The position numbers were made by a program, and so were the translations under genes. 64,000 bases of DNA from Acidisoma cellulosilyticum (GTDB taxonomy: Bacteria; Pseudomonadota; Alphaproteobacteria; Acetobacterales; Acetobacteraceae): contig NZ_JAESVA010000007.1 of NCBI RefSeq assembly GCF_020621385.1, positions 62,001-126,000 of the forward strand, in the 5' to 3' direction. Positions 49,072-57,166 of this stretch are shown one piece after another. Positions within the stretch are counted from its first letter, which is position 1. Every line of letters begins with the position of its first letter. The notes below the pieces were generated by a model. It was not told the origin of the DNA, searched no databases, and saw nothing but the letters and a program-made list of their open reading frames with translations.

Positions 49072-49527
49072 TTAGCCGACGGGCTGTTCGGCTGCGGCCC
49101 TTTCGCGGATCGCCCGCGCCATGGCGGCGATCCCGTTACCCCGGTTGGTCGACAACGCTTCCAGCAAACCCAGTTCTTTCAGGAAGATAGGGTCGGTCGC
49201 GAGGATTTCACCAGGGGTACGGCCGGAATAGACACGCAGCAGCAGGGCGACGAGGCCGGAGACGATGGCGGCGTCCGACGCGCCGGCGAAGAACAGCTTT
49301 CCGTCGCGCGCTTCGGCTTCCATCCAGACCCGGCTCTGGCAGCCGGGCACGCGATGGGCGTCATTCGCCCAATCATCCGGGAAGGGCGGCAGCTTGCGGC
49401 CGAGCTCGATAATATAGCCGTAGCGCTCCATCCAATCGTCGAAAACGCCAAGCTCATCATCGATGGCGGAGACGGCCGCGACGGCCGTCTCCTCCTCGGG
49501 CGTCACGAAGGGGTCAGCCTTGGTCAC
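49072..49527 (-). CDS. sufE: SufE-family sulfur acceptor protein
   Basis: 151 residues. The family core [18 protein letters not shown], then [14 protein letters not shown] with the sulfur-accepting Cys near 63, and [19 protein letters not shown]. It takes persulfide sulfur from the SufS desulfurase for Fe-S cluster assembly. It starts with GTG at 49527 and overlaps the hslU stop by four bases (GTGA), so it is translated with the protease genes. The rest of the suf genes are outside the window. Confidence 0.93.
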   Translation of the reverse strand: MTKADPFVTPEEETAVAAVSAIDDELGVFDDWMERYGYIIELGRKLPPFPDDWANDAHRVPGCQSRVWMEAEARDGKLFFAGASDAAIVSGLVALLLRVYSGRTPGEILATDPIFLKELGLLEALSTNRGNGIAAMARAIRERAAAEQPVG

Positions 49528-50831
49528 AGGATGAACCGGCTGAGATCACCCTTGGCGGCCAGCGGGGCGACGCGGTCCCGCACGGCGGCGGCGTCCACCG
49601 TCACCGTCTCGCCCGGCCGGTCGGAGGCCGTGAAGCTGATCTCCTCGAACAGCTTCTCCAACACCGTCGACAGGCGGCGGGCACCGATATTCTCGACCCG
49701 ATCGTTGATATCGGCGGCGAGTTCGGCGACCGCGTCGATCGCGTCCTCGGTAATGTCGAGCGAGACCTTTTCCGTGCCCATCAGCGCCACATACTGTTTC
49801 AGCATGCTGTGCTCGGGTTCGGTCAGGATACGGCGCATGTCTTCGCGGGAAAGCGGCGACAGTTCGACGCGGATCGGCAGACGGCCCTGCAATTCGGGCA
49901 GCAGATCCGAAGGCTTGGCGATATGGAAGGCGCCGGAGGCGATGAACAGGATATGGTCCGTCTTCACGGCGCCATGCTTGGTGTTCACCACGGTGCCTTC
50001 GATCAGCGGCAGAAGGTCACGCTGCACGCCTTCGCGGCTGACATCGCCGCCACGGAAACCGCCATCCGAGCGGGCGCAGATCTTGTCGATCTCGTCCAGG
50101 AAGACGATGCCGTTATTCTCGGCGTGCGCGACCGCGTCCTTGATCAGCTGCTCATTGTCGAGAAGCTTGTCGGCCTCCTCGCGTTCCAGCGCCTTGCGGG
50201 CATTGGCGACGGACATCTTCTTGGCCTGCGGCTGGCGGCCGAACATGCCCTTCATCATATCGCCAAGATTGATCGCCTGACCGGGCTGCACGTCCATCTG
50301 GCCAAGGGCGTTGGGCGGGGCTTCGGCGACCGAGACCTCGATCTCCTTCTCCTCGAACTCGCCATTGCGCAGCATGCGGCGGAACTTGTTGCGCGTATCG
50401 GCGGCGGCACCCTCACCGACCAGGGCGGTGACGATACGCTCCTCGGCGTTCAGTTCGGCCTTGGCCTGCACGTCCTTGCGGCTGGCTTCGCGCATCATAT
50501 TGATGCTGGCCTCGACCAGGTCACGGACGATGCTTTCCACGTCACGGCCGACATAGCCGACTTCGGTGAATTTGGTCGCCTCGACCTTGAGGAAAGGCGC
50601 CTGGGCGAGCTTGGCGAGGCGGCGGGCGATTTCCGTTTTGCCGACGCCGGTCGGCCCGATCATCAGGATATTGCGGGGCACGATCTCTTCACGCAGGCCG
50701 GTCGGCACCTGCTGGCGGCGCCAGCGATTGCGCAGCGCGATGGCGACGGCGCGTTTCGCGTCATTCTGGCCGACGATGAAGCGGTCGAGTTCGGAGACGA
50801 TCTCCCGGGGGGAGTAGGTGGGAACTTCCAT
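49524..50831 (-). CDS. hslU: HslU, ATPase subunit of the HslUV protease
   Basis: 435 residues. An AAA+ Clp/Hsp100 ATPase with Walker [19 protein letters not shown] near 60, an inserted I-domain (about 110-220), Walker [11 protein letters not shown], and the C-terminal end GDLSRFIL that inserts into HslV. The pore motif GYVGRD is present. It unfolds substrates and feeds them to HslV. It lies 98 bases downstream of hslV on the same strand. Confidence 0.97.
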   Translation of the reverse strand: MEVPTYSPREIVSELDRFIVGQNDAKRAVAIALRNRWRRQQVPTGLREEIVPRNILMIGPTGVGKTEIARRLAKLAQAPFLKVEATKFTEVGYVGRDVESIVRDLVEASINMMREASRKDVQAKAELNAEERIVTALVGEGAAADTRNKFRRMLRNGEFEEKEIEVSVAEAPPNALGQMDVQPGQAINLGDMMKGMFGRQPQAKKMSVANARKALEREEADKLLDNEQLIKDAVAHAENNGIVFLDEIDKICARSDGGFRGGDVSREGVQRDLLPLIEGTVVNTKHGAVKTDHILFIASGAFHIAKPSDLLPELQGRLPIRVELSPLSREDMRRILTEPEHSMLKQYVALMGTEKVSLDITEDAIDAVAELAADINDRVENIGARRLSTVLEKLFEEISFTASDRPGETVTVDAAAVRDRVAPLAAKGDLSRFIL

Positions 50832-50929
50832 GGTCTTTTATTCCTAGCACCACGGCCCGGCCCCGCCAGGCGGCAACCGGTCGTAGCCTGATACAGTCAT
50901 TATCCGTCCGAAGACGGCAGAGCATGCGG

Positions 50930-51493
50930 TCAGATGGTCTCAATCACAAGGCTGTGGTTGGTATAGACGCAGATATCGCCGGCGATCTTCATGGAGCGGC
51001 GGACGATCTCCTCGGCCGAGAGATCCGGCATCTCGATGAGGGCGCGGGCGGCCGAGAGGGCGTAATTGCCGCCCGAGCCGATGCCGATGATGCCGTCCTC
51101 GGGCTCCAGCACGTCGCCATTGCCGGTCAGCGTATAGGAATGGTCGCGGTCCGCGACGATCATCATGGCTTCCAGACGGCGCAGGTAGCGGTCCGTCCGC
51201 CAATCCTTGGCGAGTTCGACGCAGGCGCGTTCCAGCTGGTTAGGGAAACGCTCCAGCTTGGCTTCCAGGCGTTCCAGCAGGGTGAAGGCATCCGCCGTGG
51301 CGCCGGCGAAGCCCGCGATGACCTGGCCATTGCCGATGCGGCGGACCTTGCGCGCATTGCCTTTGATGACGGTCTGTCCGAGCGTCACCTGGCCGTCGCC
51401 GCCGACAGCGACCTGGTCGCCGCGACGGACGGAGAGAATGGTTGTGCCGTGCCAACCGATAGGATCGTGCGGCGAGGGGGATGTGTTGAACAT
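50930..51493 (-). CDS. hslV: HslV, peptidase subunit of the HslUV protease
   Basis: 187 residues, of which about ten at the N-terminus form a propeptide. Catalytic Thr follows the Gly in [14 protein letters not shown]; the site is exposed by self-cleavage, as in other alphaproteobacterial HslV. The [27 protein letters not shown] and [12 protein letters not shown] segments are canonical. The ATG at 51493 is preferred; a start at 51514 is possible. It precedes hslU. Confidence 0.96.
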   Translation of the reverse strand: MFNTSPSPHDPIGWHGTTILSVRRGDQVAVGGDGQVTLGQTVIKGNARKVRRIGNGQVIAGFAGATADAFTLLERLEAKLERFPNQLERACVELAKDWRTDRYLRRLEAMMIVADRDHSYTLTGNGDVLEPEDGIIGIGSGGNYALSAARALIEMPDLSAEEIVRRSMKIAGDICVYTNHSLVIETI

Positions 51494-51575
51494 GGCTCCG
51501 ACATGGTTCTGCACACGATTTCGTGCAAGCGGTCGATCTCGTCCCGGTCATGCCGTTGACGCATGAGAGATGAGG

Positions 51576-53459
51576 TTAAATGCCGCGCCGGCCGAACATG
51601 GTCTCGATCTCGGCGCGGGAGAGTTTGAGGAAGGTGGGGCGGCCGTGGCTGCAGGTGGCGGCGCGGGGCACTTGTTCCATCTGCCGCAGCATGGCGTTCA
51701 TCTCAGCCGCGTTCATGCGCCGCCCGGCGCGGATGCTGCCGTGGCAGGCCATGCGGGCGATGACGGCGTCGAGCTTCTGGGACAAGGCCGTGCTCTCCTC
51801 CGTCTCGGCCAATTCCTCGGCGATGTCGCGCAGCAGGGGGGCGGGGTCGGAGGTGCCGAGCACGGCCGGCATGGCGCGGACCATGATGGCGCCGGGGCCG
51901 AAGGCTTCGACCTCCAGCCCCAATTGCAGCAGGTCTGGCGCGGCCTCGGCCAGCCGGGCAGCGTCGCTGACCGGCAGATCGACGACGACCGATAGCAGCA
52001 GCGGTTGCGGGCGCGGGCCGTTGGCCCCGATCACCTGCTCGCGCAGCGCCTCATGCGTCAGCCGTTCATGGGCGGCGTGCTGGTCGACCAGGATCAGCGT
52101 CCCGTCATCGGCGACGGCGATGATATAGGTGTCGAGCACCTGGGCGACGGCGGCACCCAGCGGATGGCCCGTTTCGGCCTGGGCCTGGGCCTGGGCGGGG
52201 GCGGGCATGGACCGCGCGAAGGGCGCGGCGGCCAGCGGCAGTTGCGTCTCGGCGAAGTGGTTCGGCAGCGGGCGCGGGATCGGCTCGCGCTCTGTCAGAG
52301 TCTGCGTGTCGGATTCTGCGTAAGACGGGTCATTGTAAGCGGGCCCATCGTAAGCAGGTCCATTATAAGCCGGCCCAGCATAAGCGGGTGCGGGGATCGC
52401 GTCGGGCCGCGCATAGGCATTGACGGCGCGGCCAAACCCCCGGATCGTGGCGCGCGGCTGGTATTGCAAATTGGCCGGACGCGAGAGGGCAGAGCGCAAG
52501 GAGCTGATCAGCAATCCGCGGATGCGCTCGCCGTCGCGGAAGCGCAGTTCCGTCTTGGCGGGATGAACGTTCACATCGACCGCGCGATGCGGCAGGTCGA
52601 GCCAAAGCCCGGCGACGGGAAAGCGCCCGCGCGGCATGACCTCCTGATAGGCGACCCGCAGTGCGGTCTTCAGCAGCGGGTCCATCACCGGGCGGCCGTT
52701 GACGACGAGATATTGCGCCGCGCCGGTGGCGCGATGCGTGGCGGCGGCGCCCGCGAAGCCGGAGAGCGAAACCTCCTCGCGCTCGGCTTCGACCACCAGC
52801 AGCGTCTCGGCCTCATCCTTGCTCAACAGGGCGGCCAGGCGCGCGCGGCGATCGGCGGTCGGCAGGTCAAGGATCAGCTTGCCATCATGTTCCAGCCGGA
52901 AGGCGGTCTCGGGCGCGGCCAATGCCAAGCGGCGGATGACGGCCTCGGCATGGTCCGCCTCCACCCGCGGGCTGCGCAGAAAGGCGCGGCGGGCCGGGGT
53001 CGCGAAAAACAGGTCGGAAACAATGATACGTGTGCCCACCTGCCCGGCGGCGGGCTCGACCTCGCTGACCAGCCCGCCTTCGACGCGGATGGTATGCGCG
53101 CTGTCGGCACCGTTCGGGCGGCTGGTGATGGCAAGCCGCGCGGCGGCGCCGATGGAGGGCAAAGCCTCGCCGCGAAAGCCGAGCGTGGTGATATGGACGA
53201 GGTCGGCGGCCTCATCCAGCTTGCTGGTCGCATGGCGCTGGATGGCGAGCGGCAGTTCGGCTGCCGTCATGCCGCAACCGTCGTCTGAGACGTCTATGCG
53301 GCGAATGCCGCCGTCCTGCAGGGAGACGCGGATATGCCGGGCGCCGGCATCGAGCGCATTCTCGACCAATTCCTTGATCGCGGCAGCCGGCCGCTCGACC
53401 ACCTCGCCCGCGGCGATGCGGTCCACGACATGGCTGGGAAGAAGACGAATCGTCGGCAT
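51576..53459 (-). CDS. mutL: DNA mismatch repair protein MutL (endonuclease type)
   Basis: 627 residues. The GHKL ATPase N-terminus has VENALDAGA, DVSDDGCGM and TLGFRGEALPSI; the transducer part follows (about 215-330). A long linker (about 335-440) holds the 15-bp tandem repeats. The C-terminal domain contains LVDQHAAHERLTHE, which fits the MutL endonuclease motif DQHA(X)2E(X)4E, and it ends with CSHGRPTFLKLS. It nicks the new strand in MutH-free mismatch repair. A partial duplicate of its 5' end lies at 54.3 kb. Confidence 0.97.
   Translation of the reverse strand: MPTIRLLPSHVVDRIAAGEVVERPAAAIKELVENALDAGARHIRVSLQDGGIRRIDVSDDGCGMTAAELPLAIQRHATSKLDEAADLVHITTLGFRGEALPSIGAAARLAITSRPNGADSAHTIRVEGGLVSEVEPAAGQVGTRIIVSDLFFATPARRAFLRSPRVEADHAEAVIRRLALAAPETAFRLEHDGKLILDLPTADRRARLAALLSKDEAETLLVVEAEREEVSLSGFAGAAATHRATGAAQYLVVNGRPVMDPLLKTALRVAYQEVMPRGRFPVAGLWLDLPHRAVDVNVHPAKTELRFRDGERIRGLLISSLRSALSRPANLQYQPRATIRGFGRAVNAYARPDAIPAPAYAGPAYNGPAYDGPAYNDPSYAESDTQTLTEREPIPRPLPNHFAETQLPLAAAPFARSMPAPAQAQAQAETGHPLGAAVAQVLDTYIIAVADDGTLILVDQHAAHERLTHEALREQVIGANGPRPQPLLLSVVVDLPVSDAARLAEAAPDLLQLGLEVEAFGPGAIMVRAMPAVLGTSDPAPLLRDIAEELAETEESTALSQKLDAVIARMACHGSIRAGRRMNAAEMNAMLRQMEQVPRAATCSHGRPTFLKLSRAEIETMFGRRGI
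52321..52395. repeat. Five 15-bp tandem units in the mutL linker
   Basis: Units beginning TAAGC/TAAGA at 52321, 52336, 52351, 52366 and 52381, about 70-85% alike. They encode the protein repeat A-Y-x-G-P (PAYAGPAYNGPAYDGP) within the flexible linker. In-frame length variation between strains is expected. Confidence 0.85.
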
Positions 53460-53515
53460 GGGGCGATCCTGCCACAGAAGCCGGGGCGGCTCCATCGGAT
53501 CATGGCTGGGGAAAG

Positions 53516-54192
53516 CTAGCCCGGGCAGGCTGTTCGCACGGCGGCTAGGATTTCATCATACAAGGGTGCGGCATCGCCTTGGCGCAGCATATGACCACCG
53601 CGCGTGACCGGTGGGGCGAACAAATGCCCATTGTAGCGCCGGCCTCTTTCGAGGCCCCAGAATTGTGCCGATCTGAGACAGATGACGACGCGCTCGCTGG
53701 CTTCAGCCTGAGGGAAAAGCACGGTCTGCGCCCAATCCACTGCTGTGCGACAAGACGGTAGCGCCGAGAGCAGAGGGTAATCCTGGAAATCTTTTGAGTG
53801 ATAGGCACCGATATTCAGAAAGGCGATCTGGTCACGCAGTGCGTTCAGGTTTCCGAAAGGTTTGGTTCGGGACGCCCACCATGCCCATGCACTCGGATAT
53901 CGTCTTCGCTGGGCAGCGGAGAATCACCACGCCGTTGCCTCGTCTGGCGTGCTTGCGCCTCGTGGCTCTCGGCTTCGTTCAAGTCTTGGTCTGCCAAGCC
54001 GGCTGACAGATAGAGCAGGACGATCGGTGCCGTGCGGAGAGGTCCCGCAAATGGGACCGGGAGGCATTTGAGATTGAATCCATGTCCGGTATCGGTCCCA
54101 TCTCCGAGACGCTTGAAAATGGGCAGATCTGCCGGATGCACTTTCGTGTCGGCGGGCAAATCGGCCCAAAAATCGAAAATATTGGCGCTCAC
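53516..54192 (-). pseudogene. Frameshifted gene, about 225-residue conserved protein of unknown name
   Basis: Two frames join into one protein. From a GTG at 54192: MSANIFDFWADLPADTKVHP..., through FNLKCLPVPFAGPLRTAPIVLLYLS, to about 53885. Then, one base out of frame, WWASRTKPFGNLNALRDQIA, FLNIGAYHSKDF, LLSALPSCRTAVDWAQTVLF, ending TRGGHMLRQGD...AVRTACPG at 53516. The total of 677 bases is one short of a whole number of codons. The join is continuous with no missing segment, so a single-base deletion or a read error explains it. I recall similar intact proteins in alphaproteobacteria but cannot name the family. It lies next to the mutL duplication. Confidence 0.75.
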
Positions 54193-54233
54193 AGATGCAT
54201 ATTCCGCATTCTATGCGATCCTTCAGAGCCCGC

Positions 54234-54260
54234 CATAGGCGCGAGCGTCTTCCGCCCCGG
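54234..54260. repeat. 27-bp direct repeat, copy 1 (accessory region)
   Basis: CATAGGCGCGAGCGTCTTC... matches 55169-55195 at 25 of 27 positions. Here it abuts the degenerate mutL fragment; the other copy is inside the AbrB-like fragment. It marks a recombination junction. Confidence 0.7.
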
Positions 54261-54395
54261 CGTCGAGCGCACTCTCGACCAATTCCTTGATGGCGGCGAT
54301 GCGGTCCACGACATGGCTGGGAAGAAGACGAATCGTCAGCATGGGGCGATCCTGCCACAGAAGCGGGAGCGGCTCCATCGGATCCTCGGCTAGCC
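54255..54395 (-). pseudogene. Degenerate duplicate of the mutL 5' end
   Basis: Nearly identical to 53345-53521, covering the mutL upstream region and about 30 codons. The translation runs MLTIRLLPSHVVDRIAAIKELVESALDAGAED: ten residues of the GEVVERP block are deleted in frame (30 bp), and homology stops after DAGA. It ends with the same GCTAGCC seen at the start of the real upstream segment. It cannot encode a working ATPase. Confidence 0.88.
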
Positions 54396-54683
54396 GATAT
54401 TCTGGAGCCGGTGGCTCCCATTCGCCCAAGGGCCATCATAGATATGAGTAAATTATACTCATAAAATATTTGTATTTTCCATCATTATTGTATACCCCAG
54501 GAGTACGCAGCGCGCTGGCCTTCCGCTCAAACGCTTTATTGAGACATTCCGATCGAACCTCAGAAGGGCTCCCTCATGAATTAAAAATGTTGCACATTAG
54601 AAATTAATGAAAGAACCCTTCGAGATAAAAAGCCGTTCCAGCCGGCATTTGGAAAAGATGACTTCGAGGTCTCCGAGCCTCAG
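54396..54683. other. AT-rich intergenic stretch, likely promoter region
   Basis: After the mutL remnant the base composition drops sharply (about 54435-54500). An operator-like dyad is at 54443-54463. The reading frame of the small membrane protein is open back to 54585 without an ATG, so a nonstandard earlier start is possible. No other gene is seen. Confidence 0.5.
54443..54463. promoter_or_regulatory. Operator-like dyad in AT-rich region
   Basis: TATGAGTA-AATTA-TACTCATA, perfect 8-bp arms. Upstream of the small membrane protein/RHH-like operon; autoregulation by the RHH-like product is a natural guess, since such proteins bind short dyads near their own promoters. Confidence 0.5.
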
Positions 54684-54881
54684 GTGGTCGAGGCCAAAAC
54701 CCGAGGGTTCTTGGCCAGATTGGTCGCTGTCATGATCGCGGCGGCAGTGGGCGCTACAGGATTGCATGGTCTTCTGACAGGAGACTATCACGCACTCACG
54801 GCAGTTTGGACGGTCGCCGGACCTATCATGGGCGCGATGGTCGCTTACTTCTTTGGTGTGCACAGCAAGGATTCAGGATGA
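54684..54881 (+). CDS. Small membrane protein of unknown function
   Basis: 65 residues from a GTG start: a short basic start (AKTRGFLARL), one or two hydrophobic helices (LVAVMIAAAVGATGLHGLL and TVAGPIMGAMVAYFFGVH), ending KDSG. The frame stays open upstream to 54585, with charged residues (GKDDFEVSEPQ) that would add a cytosolic tail if translation began earlier. Its last four bases overlap the start of the RHH-like gene (ATGA), so the two are translated together. No family recognised. Confidence 0.6.
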   Translation: MVEAKTRGFLARLVAVMIAAAVGATGLHGLLTGDYHALTAVWTVAGPIMGAMVAYFFGVHSKDSG

Positions 54882-55162
54882 TGGCTACTCTGACCTATGA
54901 GGCGGAGGCGCGTCATGAGGCAAAGGACGAGGCCAAGAAGGTCGATAAGGTCACGAAAAACCGTGTGCAGCTCGACTTCGCGCCGCGTTCGATGGAGCGC
55001 CTCAACTCGCTGAAAGCAAAGACGGAAGCAACTTCCTATGCAGAAGTCGTCAAGAACGCCTTGCGTCTGTACGAGGGGCTGATCGAAGAGGTCGAAAGCG
55101 GCAAGACCTTCCTGATCCGCGACGAGAACGGCGCGATCTCGCCGTTCAAGATGTTCCTATAA
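54878..55162 (+). CDS. Ribbon-helix-helix (CopG/Arc-like) protein
   Basis: 94 residues. A charged N-terminal tail is followed by a likely RHH core: NRVQLDFAPRSMERLNSLKAKT (beta strand and helix) then SYAEVVKNALRLYEGLI (second helix). The C-terminal GKTFLIRDENGAISPFKMFL is beta-rich. It could be a small DNA-binding repressor or antitoxin-like protein. It is coupled to the small membrane protein by ATGA. The 3' end overlaps the opposite AbrB-like fragment by six bases. The start at 54878 follows a GGATG context. Confidence 0.68.
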   Translation: MMATLTYEAEARHEAKDEAKKVDKVTKNRVQLDFAPRSMERLNSLKAKTEATSYAEVVKNALRLYEGLIEEVESGKTFLIRDENGAISPFKMFL

Positions 55163-55297
55163 GGTGCGCATAGGCGCGAGCGTCTTCTGCGCCGGCCCGC
55201 CATAGACGAACCGATCCCCGTCCCTTAGCCGGAGCGCATGGCGCACGGCTTGGGGAATCGTGGTTCTGAACCTGGATGTCAGGCGGCTGGTGATCAT
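55157..55297 (-). pseudogene. Truncated AbrB/MazE-type (SpoVT-AbrB) antitoxin
   Basis: A 46-codon frame begins MITSRLTSRFRTTIPQAVRHALRLRDGDRFVY, the hallmark of swapped-hairpin AbrB antitoxin domains (usual form TSRFQTTIPQAVRRALGLKEGD). After about residue 33 similarity breaks off and the sequence runs into the 27-bp repeat (PAQKTLAPM). It is too short for a complete dimer plus toxin-binding tail, and no toxin follows. It looks like a remnant cut by recombination at the repeat. Confidence 0.65.
55169..55195. repeat. 27-bp direct repeat, copy 2 (accessory region)
   Basis: Counterpart of 54234-54260, with two mismatches. Located inside the AbrB-like fragment, 935 bases from copy 1, so the two copies bracket the small operon. 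Confidence 0.7.
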
Positions 55298-55325
55298 CGT
55301 CAAACCCTAGGGATTTTGTCGGTCT

Positions 55326-55362
55326 GGCGCCAAGAAAAAGCGCCCTCGCCTTGCGACGCGAG
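55326..55362 (+). promoter_or_regulatory. Two short hairpins upstream of queE
   Basis: GGCGC-CAAGAAAAA-GCGCC followed directly by CTCGC-CTTGCGAC-GCGAG, about 105 bases ahead of queE. The region 55298-55466 holds no gene. I see no convincing preQ1 riboswitch consensus; these may be leader or 3'-end structures. Confidence 0.3.
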
Positions 55363-55466
55363 GCAGTGTCCCATTGCGGCCGTCGCCAAATGCCGCGCGA
55401 CGCGCTAGTGGCAGCGCCCGAATGGCTCGGACGACATCATCGGACGATAGAGTGGCAGCTTAAACG

Positions 55467-56102
55467 ATGGCTTACGCGGTCAAGGAAATTTTCTACACCC
55501 TGCAGGGTGAGGGGCGGAATGCCGGTCGGGCCGCAGTCTTCTGCCGTTTTGCCGGCTGCAACCTGTGGTCCGGCCGCGAGCAGGATCGCGCGACCGCTGC
55601 CTGCCGCTTCTGCGATACCGATTTCGTGGGAATGGACGGGCCGGGCGGCGGGCGTTTCGCCGGCGCCGAAGCGCTGGCCGAGGCCATTGCCGCCACCTGG
55701 CCGCGCGGTGCCGGCGGCAAGCCGCTGGTGGTGCTGACGGGTGGCGAGCCGCTGCTGCAGGTCGATGCCGATCTGACCGCCGCTCTGCATGACCTGGGGT
55801 TTGAGATCGCGATCGAGACCAATGGCACCTTGCCCGTGCCGGCGGGGATCGACTGGGTCTGCGTCAGCCCCAAAGCCGGCAACGCGGTCGTGGTGACGCA
55901 GGGCGACGAGTTGAAGCTCGTCTATCCGCAGCCAGGCGCCGAGCCCGTTTTGTTCGAGGGGCTTGCCTTCGACCATTTCCTGCTCTCGCCCATGGACGGC
56001 GCGGAGACCGCCGCCAATACTCAAGCAGCCGTCGCCTATTGCCTGCAGCACCCGCGCTGGAAGCTGAACCTTCAGACGCATAAGTTTCTTGGAATCGCGT
56101 GA
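55467..56102 (+). CDS. queE: 7-carboxy-7-deazaguanine synthase QueE
   Basis: A 211-residue radical SAM enzyme of queuosine synthesis that turns 6-carboxytetrahydropterin into 7-carboxy-7-deazaguanine. The start MAYAVKEIFYTLQGEG is typical. The cluster cysteines are spaced CX14CX2C (in FAGCNLWSGREQDRATAACRFCDTDF) rather than CX3CX2C, a known QueE subtype. VLTGGEPLLQ and ETNGT binding segments follow. It overlaps queD by one base (TGATG), so the two successive pathway enzymes are co-translated. Confidence 0.95.
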   Translation: MAYAVKEIFYTLQGEGRNAGRAAVFCRFAGCNLWSGREQDRATAACRFCDTDFVGMDGPGGGRFAGAEALAEAIAATWPRGAGGKPLVVLTGGEPLLQVDADLTAALHDLGFEIAIETNGTLPVPAGIDWVCVSPKAGNAVVVTQGDELKLVYPQPGAEPVLFEGLAFDHFLLSPMDGAETAANTQAAVAYCLQHPRWKLNLQTHKFLGIA

Positions 56103-56470
56103 TGTTTGAATTGACGAAACAATTTCGCTTCGACGCCGCCCATACGCTGAACCGGTATATCGATGTCGAGCCGAGCCGGCGCATCCATGGCCATTCCTAT
56201 CGCGCGGCGGTCACCGTGCGCGGCAAGCCTGACCCGGAAAGCGGTATGGTGATCGACCTCGGTCTGTTCGAGCGGATTCTGGCCGAGGCGCGGGACGGGC
56301 TGGATCACCGTTTTCTGGACGAGGTCGCTGACCTCGGCCCCGCGACGCTCGAAAACCTCTCCGTCTGGATCTGGAAGACGCTCGCCGATCGCTGCCCGGG
56401 GCTCGCTCAGGTCGGCGTCTATCGCGACAGCGAAGGCGATGGCTGCGTCTATTACGGCCCGGATGCCTGA
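56102..56470 (+). CDS. queD: 6-carboxytetrahydropterin synthase-like QueD
   Basis: 122 residues of the PTPS fold. Zinc histidines are seen in FDAAHTL and RRIHGHSY; the catalytic helix holds LDHRFLDEV and the end has PTPS-like ATLENLSVWIWKTL and VYRDSEGDGC. In E. coli QueD a catalytic Cys lies a few residues before HGH (CGRLHGH); here that position is Ser (PSRRIHGH). It should supply the QueE substrate from dihydroneopterin triphosphate, but the missing Cys leaves the exact chemistry open. An alternative GTG start at 56099 is possible. Confidence 0.9.
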   Translation: MFELTKQFRFDAAHTLNRYIDVEPSRRIHGHSYRAAVTVRGKPDPESGMVIDLGLFERILAEARDGLDHRFLDEVADLGPATLENLSVWIWKTLADRCPGLAQVGVYRDSEGDGCVYYGPDA

Positions 56471-56479
56471 TCGCGGCCG

Positions 56480-56773
56480 CTACAGATAAACGGTCTCATA
56501 ATCCTGGCCGCCGTAATGGATGCCCTCGATCAGTACCGCCGTTGGCATGACGATGAAGGCTATCGTGATGCTTCGCTCAAACCCGATGGTTCGTAATCCG
56601 GGGAGGAGATCATCGCGGCGCGCGCCACGTTCGGGGAAGGTCGCAAAACCTCCGCAATAGGCGATGATACGCCGAACAAACGCACCGGCACGGTCTTCGT
56701 TGGAATGCAAAGCGACGTAGTCGTAAATCTTACTGAGATGGGTCTCAGCGCGCGGGGTGAAGAGAACCCGCAT
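56480..56773 (-). CDS. parE: ParE/RelE-family toxin
   Basis: 97 residues of the ParE/RelE fold (VLFTPRAETHLSKIYDYVA, then FVRRIIAYCGGFATFPERGARRDDL and IAFIVMPTAVLIEGIHYGGQDYETVYL). ParE toxins poison DNA gyrase. It lies 6 bases downstream of a ParD-like gene on the same strand, the classical antitoxin-first order. It converges on queD. Confidence 0.9.
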   Translation of the reverse strand: MRVLFTPRAETHLSKIYDYVALHSNEDRAGAFVRRIIAYCGGFATFPERGARRDDLLPGLRTIGFERSITIAFIVMPTAVLIEGIHYGGQDYETVYL

Positions 56774-56779
56774 TTCACG

Positions 56780-57055
56780 TCACTGATCCCGAGCCGAGGC
56801 AAGTCGACGTTTGATACGGTCAAGAATGTCAGAAGCCGGAACCGCTTTTGAGGGGTCGGCCATATATTCGGCATGCCCGGCAACGACTTCGTCGCGCAGC
56901 CATCGCTCCACGGCGGCATCGCGCTCCATCAAAGCGCGCATACCGTCACGGACGACTTCGCTGACGCTTGCATAATCGCCAGAGCGGACCTTCTGCTCGA
57001 CGATTTCGGCCAATTCAGTGGGTAGGGTGATGCTGAACTGCTGTGTGCTGCGCAT
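56780..57055 (-). CDS. parD: ParD-family antitoxin
   Basis: 91 residues: an N-terminal RHH domain (QQFSITLPTELAEIVEQKVRSGDYASVSEVVRDGMRAL) and an acidic C-terminal tail that binds the toxin (EYMADPSKAVPASDILDRIKRRL). It represses its own promoter in the family and neutralises the adjacent ParE. GGAG precedes the ATG at 57055. It starts about 110 bases from the pgi stop. Confidence 0.92.
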   Translation of the reverse strand: MRSTQQFSITLPTELAEIVEQKVRSGDYASVSEVVRDGMRALMERDAAVERWLRDEVVAGHAEYMADPSKAVPASDILDRIKRRLASARDQ

Positions 57056-57166
57056 GTCATGCTCCTCCCCTTCATCATAGCATCAATAGGATTGAATCCT
57101 ATTGAGATCGACAAGACCGGAGCCCCGACCGGCTGCCCCCCCAGGGCCAGCCGGTTGGAACGACAA

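Noticed and set aside
53516-55297. Prophage or insertion sequence
   Set aside because: No integrase, transposase, terminal inverted repeats with target duplication, or phage structural genes are seen. The 27-bp repeats are internal to gene fragments rather than typical att sites.
55298-55466. preQ1 riboswitch ahead of queE-queD
   Set aside because: Two short hairpins and an A-rich loop are present, but I cannot match the preQ1 pseudoknot consensus; and these genes act upstream of preQ1. A covariance search (Rfam preQ1 models) would decide.
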